DNA of 64,000 bases from Stutzerimonas azotifigens DSM 17556 (GTDB lineage: Bacteria > Pseudomonadota > Gammaproteobacteria > Pseudomonadales > Pseudomonadaceae), in assembly GCF_000425625.1 (NCBI RefSeq), contig NZ_AUDU01000040.1:1-64000 (forward strand). Reading direction: 5' to 3'. A program made the translations under genes and the position numbers. Positions 8,455 through 17,200 of the stretch are shown piece after piece. The notes below the pieces were generated by a model, which did not search any database, was not told the DNA's origin, and saw only the letters and a list, made by a program, of their open reading frames with translations. How positions within the stretch are numbered: the first letter of the stretch is position 1; each line of letters starts with the position of its first letter.

Positions 8455-9381
8455 TCAGGCGATCGGCGGCAACACGATCTCGTCGCTGCGGCGCACGCCA
8501 GCGGTGAAGGCGCGGCAGCCGTCGATGAACTCGCGCATGGCCGGCGTCTGGTACTTCAGCCGGTGCCAGATGAAATAGAACTGCCGCATCAGGTCCAGCC
8601 CGGGCGTCTGCACCGGCACCAGGCTGCCGCGGCGGAAGGCGTCGCGCAGCGCCAGGCGCGAGATGCAGCCGATGCCGAGCCCCGACTCCACCGCGCGCTT
8701 GATCGCCTCGGTATGCTCGAGTTCCAGGCGCACGTTGAGCAGGCTGGTGTGGTGACGCATGGCGCGGTCGAAGGTCAGGCGCGTGCCCGAACCCTGCTCG
8801 CGGAGAATCCAGGCTTCCCGGCCGAGCCGTTCGATGCCCACGTCGCCCTCGGTGGCGAGCGGGTGGCCGGGGGCGCAGAACACCACCAGCTCGTCCTCGA
8901 CCCAGGGGTGCACCTCGATGTCCGGATGGTTGCAATCGCCCTCGATCAGACCCAGGTCAATTTCGTGCTGGGCGACCTGATGCACGATGGTCGCGGTGTT
9001 ATGCACGTGCAGCTTCACCCGGCATTCGGGATGCCGCTGCATGAAGCTGCCGATCAGCAGCGTGGCCAGGTAGTTGCCGATGGTCAGGGTGGCGCCTACG
9101 TCCAGCGAGCCGAAACCGGTGCGGCCGTTGAGCAGGTCCTCGATCTCGCGCGCCTGGTCGAGCAGGGCGACGGCCTGGGGCAGCAGTTGCCGGCCGAGCG
9201 CGTTGAGGCTCAAACGCTTGCCCGCGCGGTCGAACAGGCGGCAGCTGGATTGCCGCTCCAGTTCGGCGAGCGAGGTGCTGGCCGCCGATTGCGACAGCGA
9301 CAGGTATTCCGCCGCGCGGGAGACGCTTTCGTGCTGGGCGATGGCGACGAAGACCTGCAGTTGTCTGAGCGTAAAGTGCAT
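8455..9381 (-). CDS. finR: LysR-family transcriptional regulator FinR
   Basis: 308 residues with an N-terminal winged helix-turn-helix (about 3-60, LRQLQVFVAIAQHESVSRAA) and a LysR effector-binding domain (about 90-295). It is divergent from fpr, the arrangement known for FinR in P. putida, where it activates fpr under superoxide stress and sulfite-related conditions. The shared 119-base spacer carries a LysR-type dyad at 9395-9411 and a second dyad at 9413-9427. A short palindrome (atatcgatat, 9380-9389) overlaps its own start codon, which would fit autoregulation. Full length, with no missing domain. Confidence 0.9.
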   Translation of the reverse strand: MHFTLRQLQVFVAIAQHESVSRAAEYLSLSQSAASTSLAELERQSSCRLFDRAGKRLSLNALGRQLLPQAVALLDQAREIEDLLNGRTGFGSLDVGATLTIGNYLATLLIGSFMQRHPECRVKLHVHNTATIVHQVAQHEIDLGLIEGDCNHPDIEVHPWVEDELVVFCAPGHPLATEGDVGIERLGREAWILREQGSGTRLTFDRAMRHHTSLLNVRLELEHTEAIKRAVESGLGIGCISRLALRDAFRRGSLVPVQTPGLDLMRQFYFIWHRLKYQTPAMREFIDGCRAFTAGVRRSDEIVLPPIA

Positions 9382-9394
9382 ATCGATATAACCG

Positions 9395-9411
9395 ATTTTG
9401 GATATCTCAAT
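9395..9411. promoter_or_regulatory. Putative FinR operator, ATT-N11-AAT dyad
   Basis: The sequence ATT, eleven bases centred on GATATC, then AAT matches the T-N11-A layout of LysR operators. It lies between the divergent finR and fpr genes, where LysR activators normally bind. Binding is inferred from the pattern only. Confidence 0.5.
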
Positions 9412-9412
9412 A

Positions 9413-9445
9413 ATCTGATTAACAGATAATTGGCGCCACTATAAA
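9413..9445 (+). promoter_or_regulatory. Putative fpr promoter with second dyad
   Basis: An ATCTG-N5-CAGAT dyad (9413-9427) overlaps a poor -35 (GATTAA, 9417-9422), followed 17 bases later by a good -10 (TATAAA, 9440-9445). A weak -35 covered by a dyad fits activator-dependent transcription of fpr. The assignment is by eye. Confidence 0.45.
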
Positions 9446-9500
9446 CTGTGCGCCACGCTGCCTGCGAATCGGCACGAATCATTAGAGGAACGAGACGAGC

Positions 9501-10277
9501 ATGAGCAACCTGAATGTCGAGCGGGTTCTGAGCGTCCATCACTGGAACGACACCCTGTTCAGCTTCAAGACCACCCGCAATCCCGGCCTGCGGTTCGAGA
9601 ACGGCCAATTCGTCATGATCGGTCTCGAGACCGAGGGTCGGCCGCTGATGCGCGCCTATTCCATCGCCAGCCCGAACTGGGAGGAGCACCTCGAATTCTT
9701 CAGCATCAAGGTGCCGAACGGCCCGCTGACCTCGCGCCTGCAGCACCTGCGCGAAGGCGACCAGATCATGGTCAGCCGCAAGCCCACCGGTACGCTGATC
9801 CTCAGCGACCTGCTGCCCGGCAAGCACCTCTACCTGCTGAGCACCGGCACCGGCCTGGCGCCCTTCATGAGCGTCATCCAGGACCCGGAAACCTACGAGC
9901 GCTTCGAGAAGGTGGTGCTGATCCACGGCGTGCGCTACGTCAGCGAAGTCGCCTACGAGCACTTCATCACCGAGCTGCTGCCGCAGAACGAATTCTTCGG
10001 CGATGCGGTGAAGGAAAAGCTCATCTACTACCCGACCGTCACCCGCGAGCCGTTCCGCAATCAGGGCCGCCTGACCGACCTGATGCGCAGCGGCAAGCTG
10101 TTCACCGACATCGGCCTGCCGCCGATCAACCCGCAGGACGACCGCGCGATGATCTGCGGCAGCCCGAGCATGCTCGACGAGACCAGCGAAGTGCTGGACG
10201 GCTTCGGCCTGAAGATCTCGCCGCGCATGGGCGAGCCGGGGGATTACCTGATCGAGCGTGCCTTCGTCGAGAAGTGA
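9501..10277 (+). CDS. fpr: Ferredoxin/flavodoxin-NADP+ reductase
   Basis: 258 residues, the size of the bacterial FprA class. The FAD-binding signature RAYSIAS is at 51-57, the NADP-binding glycine motif STGTGLAP at 114-121 and a CGSPSML segment near 220. The C terminus ends in VEK, the bacterial subclass ending rather than a plastidic aromatic residue. It exchanges electrons between NADPH and ferredoxin or flavodoxin in the cytoplasm, supplying reductant for iron-sulfur repair and other reductases. It is expected to be activated by the adjacent FinR. A strong intrinsic terminator follows at 10301, so it is probably monocistronic. Confidence 0.95.
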   Translation: MSNLNVERVLSVHHWNDTLFSFKTTRNPGLRFENGQFVMIGLETEGRPLMRAYSIASPNWEEHLEFFSIKVPNGPLTSRLQHLREGDQIMVSRKPTGTLILSDLLPGKHLYLLSTGTGLAPFMSVIQDPETYERFEKVVLIHGVRYVSEVAYEHFITELLPQNEFFGDAVKEKLIYYPTVTREPFRNQGRLTDLMRSGKLFTDIGLPPINPQDDRAMICGSPSMLDETSEVLDGFGLKISPRMGEPGDYLIERAFVEK

Positions 10278-10300
10278 CCAGGTCGCTTGCGAGCATCGAT

Positions 10301-10333
10301 CAAAGGCCGTGCATTGCACGGCCTTTTGTTTTT
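10301..10333 (+). terminator. Intrinsic terminator of fpr
   Basis: Near-perfect hairpin: AAAGGCCGTGC, a 3-base loop, then GCACGGCCTTTT, followed by a T-rich run. It starts 24 bases after the fpr stop codon. Confidence 0.9.
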
Positions 10334-10340
10334 CGCCTGA

Positions 10341-10450
10341 CGTAGGTTGGGCTTCGCGCTGCGAAGCCCAACGCGCGAAGAATCGTGCCATCGCAAGAGG
10401 CTGGCTGGGCATCGTTGGGCTTCGTCTCACGCGACTCAGCCCAATCTACG
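10341..10450. repeat. Composite palindromic (MITE/REP-like) element
   Basis: A 110-base unit is bounded by 13-base inverted ends (cgtaggttgggct at 10341, agcccaatctacg at 10438) with one mismatch. Inside the left end is a perfect 12-base-arm hairpin with a 3-base loop (10346-10372). The word GTTGGGCTTCG is repeated at 10414. It has no coding capacity and lies between the fpr terminator and the convergent YchJ-like gene. Confidence 0.75.
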
Positions 10451-10477
10451 CCAATCCTTGGCATGCCCGCGCATGGC

Positions 10478-10966
10478 TCAGAGAAAGGGCGCACAGCACT
10501 TCTTGAACTTCGCCCCGCTGCCGCAGGGGCACGGGTCGTTGCGCCCGGCATCCAGCGGCACGCTCGGGTCGATGAAATACCAGCGGTCGTCATGCTGGAC
10601 GAAGGCCGAGCGCTCGCGGTGGGCGTGTTCGCCGGTGCCGTCGTGCCAGCGCGCGACGAAGGTCACCAGGGCATGCTCCGGCTTGCCGCCGAGCACCAGG
10701 CTCTGCTCGACCTCCAGCCCCAGCCAGGTGCTGGCGTGGCTCCAGTGCCGCATGGCCTCGAGGTCGAGGCGGGCCTGCTGCGCCGGCAGCGTGGTGGCCG
10801 CGAGGTAGTCGATCAGCCCCAGCACATAGGCGCTGTAGCGCGAGCGCATGAGCGTCTCGGCGCTCGGCGCAGGAGTGCCCGCATGGTAGTGTCCACAGCA
10901 GGCGGCGAGGCTGTCGCCGCTGCCGCAGGGGCAGTTGACGGACTCCGGAATCGCGGAGGCGCTCAT
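10478..10966 (-). CDS. YchJ-family SEC-C zinc-motif protein
   Basis: 162 residues with two SEC-C metal-binding motifs, CPCGSG near 12-17 and a C-terminal [13 protein letters not shown] near 147-159. Between them is the YchJ core ([16 protein letters not shown] through FVARWHDG). SEC-C motifs bind zinc and occur at the C terminus of SecA, but YchJ proteins have no established biochemical role. It is the second gene of a probable two-gene unit, starting 4 bases after the stop of the DUF6231-like gene. Complete and intact. Confidence 0.88.
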   Translation of the reverse strand: MSASAIPESVNCPCGSGDSLAACCGHYHAGTPAPSAETLMRSRYSAYVLGLIDYLAATTLPAQQARLDLEAMRHWSHASTWLGLEVEQSLVLGGKPEHALVTFVARWHDGTGEHAHRERSAFVQHDDRWYFIDPSVPLDAGRNDPCPCGSGAKFKKCCAPFL

Positions 10967-10970
10967 GGGC

Positions 10971-11468
10971 TTACCACCAGTATTTGCCGTAAAGATGCGG
11001 ATTGGCCCAGAACTTGGCGTTCAACCAGTCCGGAACCTGCTTGTATTGCAACAGGTCGTAGGTGAAGAGGGTCAGCGTCTGATCTTCACGCTGGAAACGC
11101 TCACTGGCCTGCAGGGCCAAGGCGTAGAGGTCCGTGTGTCGCCAGTTGGCGGCATCCAGATCGACGAGCACGGCCATGCGGTTGGCATTGAGGTTGCGTA
11201 TGCCGCCCAGCAGTTGCAGGCCGTCTCGTTTGGGGAGATGCTCAAGGCAATCCGCCACCAGGGCCAGGTCGTAGCGTTGGCCGGCCAGGTCGGCGGGGAG
11301 GGGCACGGTTTCCGTACGGTCCAGGTGACTGTCGGGATGGGCCCCGGCGAAGGCATCGAGCGCAGGCAGCTCGCTCCGGCCGACACAGAGCACCCGGCTC
11401 GGGGCGTATTGCTCGAGCAGGGCCGCCAGGGCCTGCTGGGGCGAGCGTGATGAGATGGTGTCAGTCAA
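10971..11468 (-). CDS. DUF6231-like protein resembling a reduced methyltransferase
   Basis: 165 residues. The start ([14 protein letters not shown]), a loop with [14 protein letters not shown] at about 66-79 and RMAVLVDLD resemble the beta strands of a Class I SAM-dependent methyltransferase. The glycine-rich SAM motif is degenerate and the protein is shorter than a full Rossmann methyltransferase. The C terminus is aromatic-rich ([12 protein letters not shown]). I recall such Pseudomonas proteins being grouped as DUF6231. It sits directly upstream of the YchJ-like gene, so the two are likely co-transcribed. Enzymatic function is doubtful. Confidence 0.65.
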   Translation of the reverse strand: MTDTISSRSPQQALAALLEQYAPSRVLCVGRSELPALDAFAGAHPDSHLDRTETVPLPADLAGQRYDLALVADCLEHLPKRDGLQLLGGIRNLNANRMAVLVDLDAANWRHTDLYALALQASERFQREDQTLTLFTYDLLQYKQVPDWLNAKFWANPHLYGKYWW

Positions 11469-11600
11469 TCGATGATCCTCGCAGAGGTCTTGAGACTAGC
11501 GTGGAGCGGCCCGACGGCCTAGCCCCCGATGTACCCAGAGCCGGCGTCTGGCGTTACGAAGTGGCGGTTCTGACCGATCCCAACCAGGAGGTTTAAACCA

Positions 11601-12248
11601 ATGAGTGCTTTACGGACAGCAGTACCCCTGATTGCCATGACCGGCATCCTCGCAGGATGCGCTGGCGTGCAGAAACAAGACTGGCCGACCTGCGCCGCCG
11701 TCGGCGGCGTGACCGGCGCCGCGCTCGGCGCGATAGAAAGCTCGACCTACACCGGCTATGGCGCGCTGATCGGCGCCGGCGTCGGCGCGGCCTACTGCTG
11801 GGCCAACGGCACCGAGGAGCAGATGGAAACCGTCGCCGTGGCCGAAGAACCGGTCGCCGTGACGCCCGTCCAGGAGCCCGAACCGGCCGCCGAGCCGGTG
11901 CGCGTGGAACTGGACGTGCTGTTCGACTTCGACAGCGCCCGGGTCCGCGAGGAAAGCTACGCGGAAATCCAGAACGTCACCGACTTCATGAAGCAGTATC
12001 CGGAGACCAGCACCACGGTCGAAGGGCACACCGACTCCATCGGCACCGATGCCTACAACCAGCGCCTGTCCGAGCGTCGCGCCAGCGCGGTTCGCGACGT
12101 GATGGTCAACCAGCATGGCATCGAGAGCAGCCGCGTTCGCGCGGTCGGCTATGGCGAGTCGCGCCCGATCGCCGACAACTCCACCGATGCTGGTCGCCAA
12201 CTGAACCGCCGCGTCGAGGCCGAGGTGGAAGCCACTCCGCAACGTTGA
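11601..12248 (+). CDS. OmpA-family lipoprotein with glycine zipper
   Basis: 215 residues. A lipoprotein signal with lipobox ILAGC places the acylated Cys at 20, so it is anchored in the outer membrane. A glycine-rich hairpin (about 34-64) is followed by a Pro/Glu-rich linker (80-100) and an OmpA C-terminal peptidoglycan-binding domain (about 103-212). That domain has DFDSARV, GHTDSIGTDAYNQRLSERRA and LNRRVE, including the Asp and Arg that bind diaminopimelate. It probably tethers the outer membrane to the wall. AGGAGG lies before the ATG, and an intrinsic terminator follows at 12270. Confidence 0.9.
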   Translation: MSALRTAVPLIAMTGILAGCAGVQKQDWPTCAAVGGVTGAALGAIESSTYTGYGALIGAGVGAAYCWANGTEEQMETVAVAEEPVAVTPVQEPEPAAEPVRVELDVLFDFDSARVREESYAEIQNVTDFMKQYPETSTTVEGHTDSIGTDAYNQRLSERRASAVRDVMVNQHGIESSRVRAVGYGESRPIADNSTDAGRQLNRRVEAEVEATPQR

Positions 12249-12269
12249 GGCAAGCGGAAACCCCGAGAA

Positions 12270-12294
12270 GCCGGGCCCGAGCGCCCGGCTTTTT
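12270..12294 (+). terminator. Intrinsic terminator after the OmpA-family lipoprotein
   Basis: GCCGGGC, a 6-base loop and GCCCGGC, followed by TTTTT. It begins 22 bases after the stop codon and also separates this gene from the convergent CopD-like gene. Confidence 0.9.
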
Positions 12295-12303
12295 CATGGG
12301 CGC

Positions 12304-12768
12304 TCAGAAATGCAGGCGGGCGGCGGCGATCGCCACCACCACCAGCCCGGTCAGCAGGTTGAAACCGACCAGCCGGCGTATCCCGGCGAGATCGGCCGCG
12401 GCCTCGCTCCACAGTTCGGCCGCGGTATGGCGCGCCAGCTGCGGCAGGTTCAGCAGCCGCACGCGCAGGAACAGCGCCAGCATCACCAGGTACAGCCCGG
12501 CCATGACGTGGACATAGCGCGGCGCCGAGGCGAAGCCGCCGAAGTGCATGTGCAGCATGCCCATGCCGGTCACCGGCAGCACGATCACCGCGACCCACAC
12601 CCAGACGAAGAAGCGCTGGAACACCGCAACCCACAGGCGCAGACGTTCCGGCGCCTGCAGCGTGCCGGCGGCCACCGGTCGCAGCACCATCCAGGCGAAG
12701 AACATGCCGCCGACCCAGAGCAGGGCGGCCAGTACATGCAGGGTGTAGGGCAGGGCATAGATCGTCAT
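12304..12768 (-). CDS. CopD-family integral membrane protein
   Basis: 154 residues with four predicted membrane helices, roughly 5-25, 45-68, 82-103 and 132-152. Conserved features of the short CopD-like family are visible: LHVLAALLWVGGMFFAWMV at the N terminus, FQRFFVWVWV, MGMLHMHFGG and a His in YVHVMAGLY. Full CopD proteins import copper. The stand-alone short form is less well defined and may bind haem or copper through these histidines. No other copper gene is adjacent. It is divergent from dinG, with start codons less than 100 bases apart. Confidence 0.8.
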   Translation of the reverse strand: MTIYALPYTLHVLAALLWVGGMFFAWMVLRPVAAGTLQAPERLRLWVAVFQRFFVWVWVAVIVLPVTGMGMLHMHFGGFASAPRYVHVMAGLYLVMLALFLRVRLLNLPQLARHTAAELWSEAAADLAGIRRLVGFNLLTGLVVVAIAAARLHF

Positions 12769-12854
12769 CTGGGAAACTCCGGGTGGCGGTGGGGAAAACG
12801 CGCGCTATCATAGCCGCCCGCGATACTACTGAAAATTTATACAGCCACGCGCCC

Positions 12855-14999
12855 ATGCTCAGCACCGAACTCAAGTCCCAGATCCAGGGCGCCTATTCCC
12901 GCTTTCTCGAGGCCAAGGGGCTCAAGCCCCGCTATGGCCAGCGGCTGATGATCGCCGAAGTGGCCAAGGTGCTCGGCTCGATCAAGCCCAACGACGAAGG
13001 GCACCGCGAAGGCGAGCCGGCAGTGGTGGCGGTGGAGGCCGGAACCGGCACCGGCAAGACGGTCGCCTACAGCCTGGCGGCGATTCCGGCGGCCAAGGCG
13101 GCCGGCAAGCGGCTGGTGATCGCCACCGCGACCGTGGCCCTGCAGGAGCAGATCGTGCACAAGGACCTGCCCGACCTGATCCGCAACAGCGGGCTGAACT
13201 TCAGCTTCGCCCTGGCCAAAGGACGCGGCCGCTACCTGTGCCTGTCGCGCCTGGACATGCTGTTGCAGGAAGGCGAGGCGCAGAACGCCACCGCCCAGCT
13301 GTTCGAGGAGGAGGGCTTTCGCCTGGAGGTCGACGAGGCCAGCCAGAAGCTGTTCACCCGGATGATCGAGAAGCTGGCCGGCAACCGCTGGGACGGCGAC
13401 CGCGACAGCTGGCCGGAAGCGGTCGAGGATGCCGACTGGGCGCGCCTGACCATCGACCACAGCCAGTGCACCAACCGGCACTGCCCGAACTTCCAGCAGT
13501 GCGCCTTCTACCGCGCCCGCGAGGGCATGACTAAGGTCGACGTGATCGTCACCAACCACGACATGGTGCTGGCCGACCTCGCGCTCGGCGGCGGCGCGGT
13601 GCTGCCCGATCCGCGTGAAACCCTCTACGTGTTCGACGAAGGGCATCACCTGCCGGACAAGGCCATCGGTCATTTCGCCCATTTCACCCGGCTGCGCTCG
13701 ACCGCCGACTGGCTCGGCCAGACGGAGAAGAATCTCACCAAGCTGCTGGCCCAGCATCCGCTGCCGGGCGAACTCGGCCGGCTCGTCGAGGCCGTTCCGG
13801 AGCTCGCGCGCGAGCTGCGTACGCAGCAGCAGTTCATGTTCACCGCCTGCGAGCAGCTCGCCGACTTCCGCGCCGGCGAGGACATGGAGGGGCGCGAGCG
13901 CCCTCGCCACCGGTTCGTCGGCGGCGTGGTGCCCGAGCACCTGCGCGATCTCGGCGTGGAATTGAAGAAGGGCTTCGCCAAGCTCACCGACCTGTTCACC
14001 CGCCTCGCCGAACTGCTCAAGCAGGCCATGGATGGCGAGGCCGGCGTCGGCATCGCCAGCCATCAGGCCGAGGAATGGTACCCGCTGTTCGGCAGCCTGC
14101 TGTCCAGGGCACAGGCGAACTGGGAGCTGTGGACCGCCTTCACCGTCGAGGACCCGGAGGACAGCCCGCCCATGGCGCGCTGGCTGACGCTCGCCGAAAG
14201 CGGGGCGCTGTACGACATCGAGGTCAACGCCAGCCCCATCCTCGCCGCCGAGACGCTGCGGCGCAGCCTGTGGAACGTCGCCTATGGCGCCCTGGTGACC
14301 TCGGCGACCCTCACCGCGCTGAATACCTTCGACCGTTTCCGCATGCGCGCCGGGCTGCCCAAGGCCGCGGTGACCGCGGTGGTGCCCAGCCCCTTCCACC
14401 ATGCCGACGCCGGCCTGCTGCGGGTGCCGGACCTGCGCGCCGATCCGCGCGACGCCGCCGGACACACCGCGGCGATCGTCCGCGAGCTGCCGGCGCTGGT
14501 GGAGGGCACGCGCGGGACCCTGGTGCTGTTCTCCTCGCGGCGGCAGATGCAGGACGTGTTCGACGGGCTCGACCGGGAATGGCGGCGACGCGTGCTGATC
14601 CAGGGCAACCTGTCCAAGCAGGAGACGCTGAACAGGCACAAGGCGCGGGTCGACGAGGGCGAGCCGAGCGTGCTGTTTGGCCTGGCCAGCTTCGCCGAGG
14701 GCGTGGATCTGCCCGGCGCCTATTGCGAGCACGTGGTGATCGCCAAGATTCCGTTCGCCGTGCCGGACGATCCGGTGGAGGCGGCGCTGGCCGAATGGAT
14801 CGAGGCGCGCGGGGGCAACCCGTTCATGGAAATCGCCGTACCGGACGCCTCGCTGCGGCTGATCCAGGCCTGCGGGCGCCTGCTGCGCACCGAGCAGGAC
14901 CGCGGCACCATCACGCTGCTGGACCGGCGCGTGGTGACCCAGCGCTATGGCAAGGCCATCCTCAACGCGCTGCCGCCTTTCCGCCGCGTCATCGACTGA
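12855..14999 (+). CDS. dinG: ATP-dependent DNA helicase DinG
   Basis: 714 residues, close to the 716 of E. coli DinG. It is an XPD-like superfamily 2 helicase with a 4Fe-4S cluster that unwinds 5'-to-3' and resolves R-loops, D-loops and G-quadruplexes. The Walker A motif (EAGTGTGKT) is at about 61-69. The cluster cysteines are one in GRYLCLSR and three in CTNRHCPNFQQC. The Walker B box reads DEGHH in place of DEAH. Helicase motifs V-VI are at FASFAEGVDLPG and QACGRLLR. The start at 12855 gives the family N terminus; an upstream in-frame ATG adds 24 unconserved residues. I see no LexA box by eye. Confidence 0.93.
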   Translation: MLSTELKSQIQGAYSRFLEAKGLKPRYGQRLMIAEVAKVLGSIKPNDEGHREGEPAVVAVEAGTGTGKTVAYSLAAIPAAKAAGKRLVIATATVALQEQIVHKDLPDLIRNSGLNFSFALAKGRGRYLCLSRLDMLLQEGEAQNATAQLFEEEGFRLEVDEASQKLFTRMIEKLAGNRWDGDRDSWPEAVEDADWARLTIDHSQCTNRHCPNFQQCAFYRAREGMTKVDVIVTNHDMVLADLALGGGAVLPDPRETLYVFDEGHHLPDKAIGHFAHFTRLRSTADWLGQTEKNLTKLLAQHPLPGELGRLVEAVPELARELRTQQQFMFTACEQLADFRAGEDMEGRERPRHRFVGGVVPEHLRDLGVELKKGFAKLTDLFTRLAELLKQAMDGEAGVGIASHQAEEWYPLFGSLLSRAQANWELWTAFTVEDPEDSPPMARWLTLAESGALYDIEVNASPILAAETLRRSLWNVAYGALVTSATLTALNTFDRFRMRAGLPKAAVTAVVPSPFHHADAGLLRVPDLRADPRDAAGHTAAIVRELPALVEGTRGTLVLFSSRRQMQDVFDGLDREWRRRVLIQGNLSKQETLNRHKARVDEGEPSVLFGLASFAEGVDLPGAYCEHVVIAKIPFAVPDDPVEAALAEWIEARGGNPFMEIAVPDASLRLIQACGRLLRTEQDRGTITLLDRRVVTQRYGKAILNALPPFRRVID

Positions 15000-15104
15000 G
15001 CGGGTTCGCCTGCGCGACGGCAGCCGGCCTGCACGTGGCTGTTCCCTTGTCCCTGCGCAATTGAAACAATGCGGCCCTTTCGTTCGACGACAGAGGCGGT
15101 AGCA

Positions 15105-16253
15105 GTGCAGATCCAGGGATATTTCGATCTTCGTTTCGAAGCGGTCAGGGAGGCCTTCGCCGGCCTGTTCGCCGAGGGCCGGCAGCGCGGCGCCGCGGTC
15201 TGCGTGCAGGTCGGCGGGGAGACGGTCGTCGACCTGTGGGCCGGGATGGCCGACAACGACGAGCAGCAGCCCTGGCATGCCGACACGCTGGTCAACCTGT
15301 TCTCCTGCACCAAGACCTTCGCCGCGGTCGCCGCGCTGCAGCTGGTCGAGGCCGGCAAGCTGGAGCTGGATGCGCCGGTCGCCCGGGTGTGGCCGGAGTT
15401 CGCCGCCAACGGCAAGGGCGGAATCACCCTGCGTCAGCTCCTCAGCCATCAGGCCGGGCTGCCGGCCATCCGCACTGCGCTGCCACCCGAAGCGCTCTAC
15501 GACTGGGACAGGATGACCGCCGCGCTGGCCGCGGAGGCGCCCTGGTGGACGCCCGGGGAGGCGCATGGCTATGCGGCCATCACTTACGGCTGGCTGGTCG
15601 GCGAGCTCATCCGCCGGGTCGACGGCCGCGAGCCCGGGGCCGCCATCGTCGAGCGCACCGCTCGTCCGCTGGGGCTCGATTTTCACCTGGGGCTGGCCGA
15701 TAGCGAGTTCGAGCGTGTGGGGTACCTCACACGCATGAAGAACAATTTCGGGGATGATGCGGCCAGGCGGCTGTTCCAGGCCATGACCGGCGATCCGCGG
15801 TCGATGACGGCGCTGGCGTTCGGCAATCCGCCGTCGATTCTCAGCAGTGGCAACAAGCCCGAATGGCGGCGCATGGCGCAGCCGGCGGCCAACGGGCACG
15901 GCAACGCGCGCTCCCTGGCCGGCTTCTACAACGGGCTGTTGCAGGGGCGGCTGCTGGACGATGCCCTGCTCGACGAGATGACCCGCGAGCACTGCATCGG
16001 TGTCGACCGCACGCTGCTGACCTCGACGCGTTTCGCGCTCGGTTGCTGGCGGGACCAGCCGGATGTGGCCAATGCCACCTTCGGCATGGGACCGCTGACC
16101 TTCGGGCACCCGGGCGCCGGCGGCTGCATTGGTTTTGCCGACCCGGAACGGGAGGTGGCGTTCGGTTTTGTCACCAACACGCTCGGCCCCTATGTGCTGA
16201 TGGACCCGCGGGCTCAGTTGCTCGCCCGAACGGTGGCACGCTGTGTGGGGTGA
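15105..16253 (+). CDS. Serine hydrolase, beta-lactamase/EstB-type esterase family
   Basis: 382 residues from a GTG start. The class C beta-lactamase-like fold has the nucleophile motif SCTK at 67-70, tyrosines at 156-161 in GYAAITYG filling the YxN position, and HPGAGG near the C terminus in place of KTG. No signal peptide is visible, which favours a cytoplasmic esterase rather than a periplasmic beta-lactamase. The GTG at 15105 is preferred because GAGG lies about 9 bases upstream and the residues QIQGYFDLRF open the conserved region. An ATG at 15069 is the alternative. It lies 105 bases downstream of dinG on the same strand. Confidence 0.85.
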   Translation: MQIQGYFDLRFEAVREAFAGLFAEGRQRGAAVCVQVGGETVVDLWAGMADNDEQQPWHADTLVNLFSCTKTFAAVAALQLVEAGKLELDAPVARVWPEFAANGKGGITLRQLLSHQAGLPAIRTALPPEALYDWDRMTAALAAEAPWWTPGEAHGYAAITYGWLVGELIRRVDGREPGAAIVERTARPLGLDFHLGLADSEFERVGYLTRMKNNFGDDAARRLFQAMTGDPRSMTALAFGNPPSILSSGNKPEWRRMAQPAANGHGNARSLAGFYNGLLQGRLLDDALLDEMTREHCIGVDRTLLTSTRFALGCWRDQPDVANATFGMGPLTFGHPGAGGCIGFADPEREVAFGFVTNTLGPYVLMDPRAQLLARTVARCVG

Positions 16254-16395
16254 ACCGCTCGTCGTTTTCGATGGGCAATGCTTTGCGTATTAAGGGCTTG
16301 CGTCCAGAATTTGAGACTGTAACTAAGGTTCGGCACGTTAATGGCCGAATCTTGCCACCCGCTCCGAACAAACGACCTGACGGACACCACTGCAC

Positions 16396-17019
16396 ATGAA
16401 GCTGCTCAAGAGCGTCACCCTGATTCTCTGCATGACCGTATCAGGCTGCAGCACCCATGAAGACAAGACCCTGGCCGAAGCCCCCGCGGCGCCGGCTGCC
16501 GCGACGGTCGATCCGGCCTGGCTGGACAGTTACGAGTCGCGGCTGCGCACCGCACTCGAGGGCAGCGCCTTCGAAGTGGAGCGACGCGACAGCATGCTCG
16601 TCGTCACCGCGCCGGTGGATGCCTCCTTCAATCCCGATCGTCCCGGCATGCTGCTGCCGGTCACCCTCGGGCCGATCACTCGCGTCGCCAAGCTGGTCGA
16701 GGGCGACGCTGCCACGGCGGTGGTGGTGCTCGGACATGCCGACAGCAGCGGCGAAGTCGAGGCCAACCGTACCCTCAGCCGCGAGCGCGCCGGCGCCGTC
16801 GCGGCGATCTTCCGGCTCAGCGGGCTCAAGCAGGACCGCCTGCTGATCCGCGGCCTGGGCTCGGACATGCCGCGTGCCGACAACGACTCCAAGCAGGGGC
16901 GGGCGAAGAATCGCCGGGTCGAGATGGTGCTGGCGCCCCAGGTCACCCTGCAGACGCTGGCTCTGCAGTACAGCCAGCCCGCGGCTGTCCAGGTCGCCAC
17001 GGCGAAGGTCGAGAAGTAG
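16396..17019 (+). CDS. OmpA-family lipoprotein
   Basis: 207 residues. A lipoprotein signal with lipobox VSGC acylates Cys18. After an Ala/Pro linker, the OmpA-like domain (about 75-185) contains FNPDRPGMLLP, GHADSSGEVEANRTLSRERA and KNRRVEMVL, including the Asp and Arg of the peptidoglycan site. It is a second OmpA-type lipoprotein in this neighbourhood. A similar gene precedes pdxH in P. aeruginosa (PA1048, from memory). It likely anchors the outer membrane to peptidoglycan. The tail after 185 is Val/Gln-rich and unassigned. Confidence 0.87.
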   Translation: MKLLKSVTLILCMTVSGCSTHEDKTLAEAPAAPAAATVDPAWLDSYESRLRTALEGSAFEVERRDSMLVVTAPVDASFNPDRPGMLLPVTLGPITRVAKLVEGDAATAVVVLGHADSSGEVEANRTLSRERAGAVAAIFRLSGLKQDRLLIRGLGSDMPRADNDSKQGRAKNRRVEMVLAPQVTLQTLALQYSQPAAVQVATAKVEK

Positions 17020-17139
17020 TTTCTGCGGATATCCGGCCCCAAGCGAGAGGCTTGTCGCCCTCGGGGCTGAGGGTGACGAGGGTTGGGCGCCGGAGGAGGA
17101 CGGCTCGGTCGTTTGCCGCTGGTTGCCCTTCCGGCATTT

Positions 17140-17161
17140 GGGGTGGGCTGAAGCCCACCCC
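17140..17161. repeat. Perfect 10-base-arm hairpin
   Basis: GGGGTGGGCT, two bases, then AGCCCACCCC. With no T-run it is unlikely to be a classic terminator and may be a REP-type palindrome. Confidence 0.75.
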
Positions 17162-17200
17162 AACCGACGGCGTACCAGCAGAACGGCAGCGATACCGGAC

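Noticed and set aside
12837-16109. A 1090-codon open frame on the minus strand across dinG and the serine hydrolase
   Set aside because: It is antisense to two well-supported genes in GC-rich DNA, where long antisense frames arise from codon bias. Its translation has no family motif and is rich in Gly, Arg, His and Gln.
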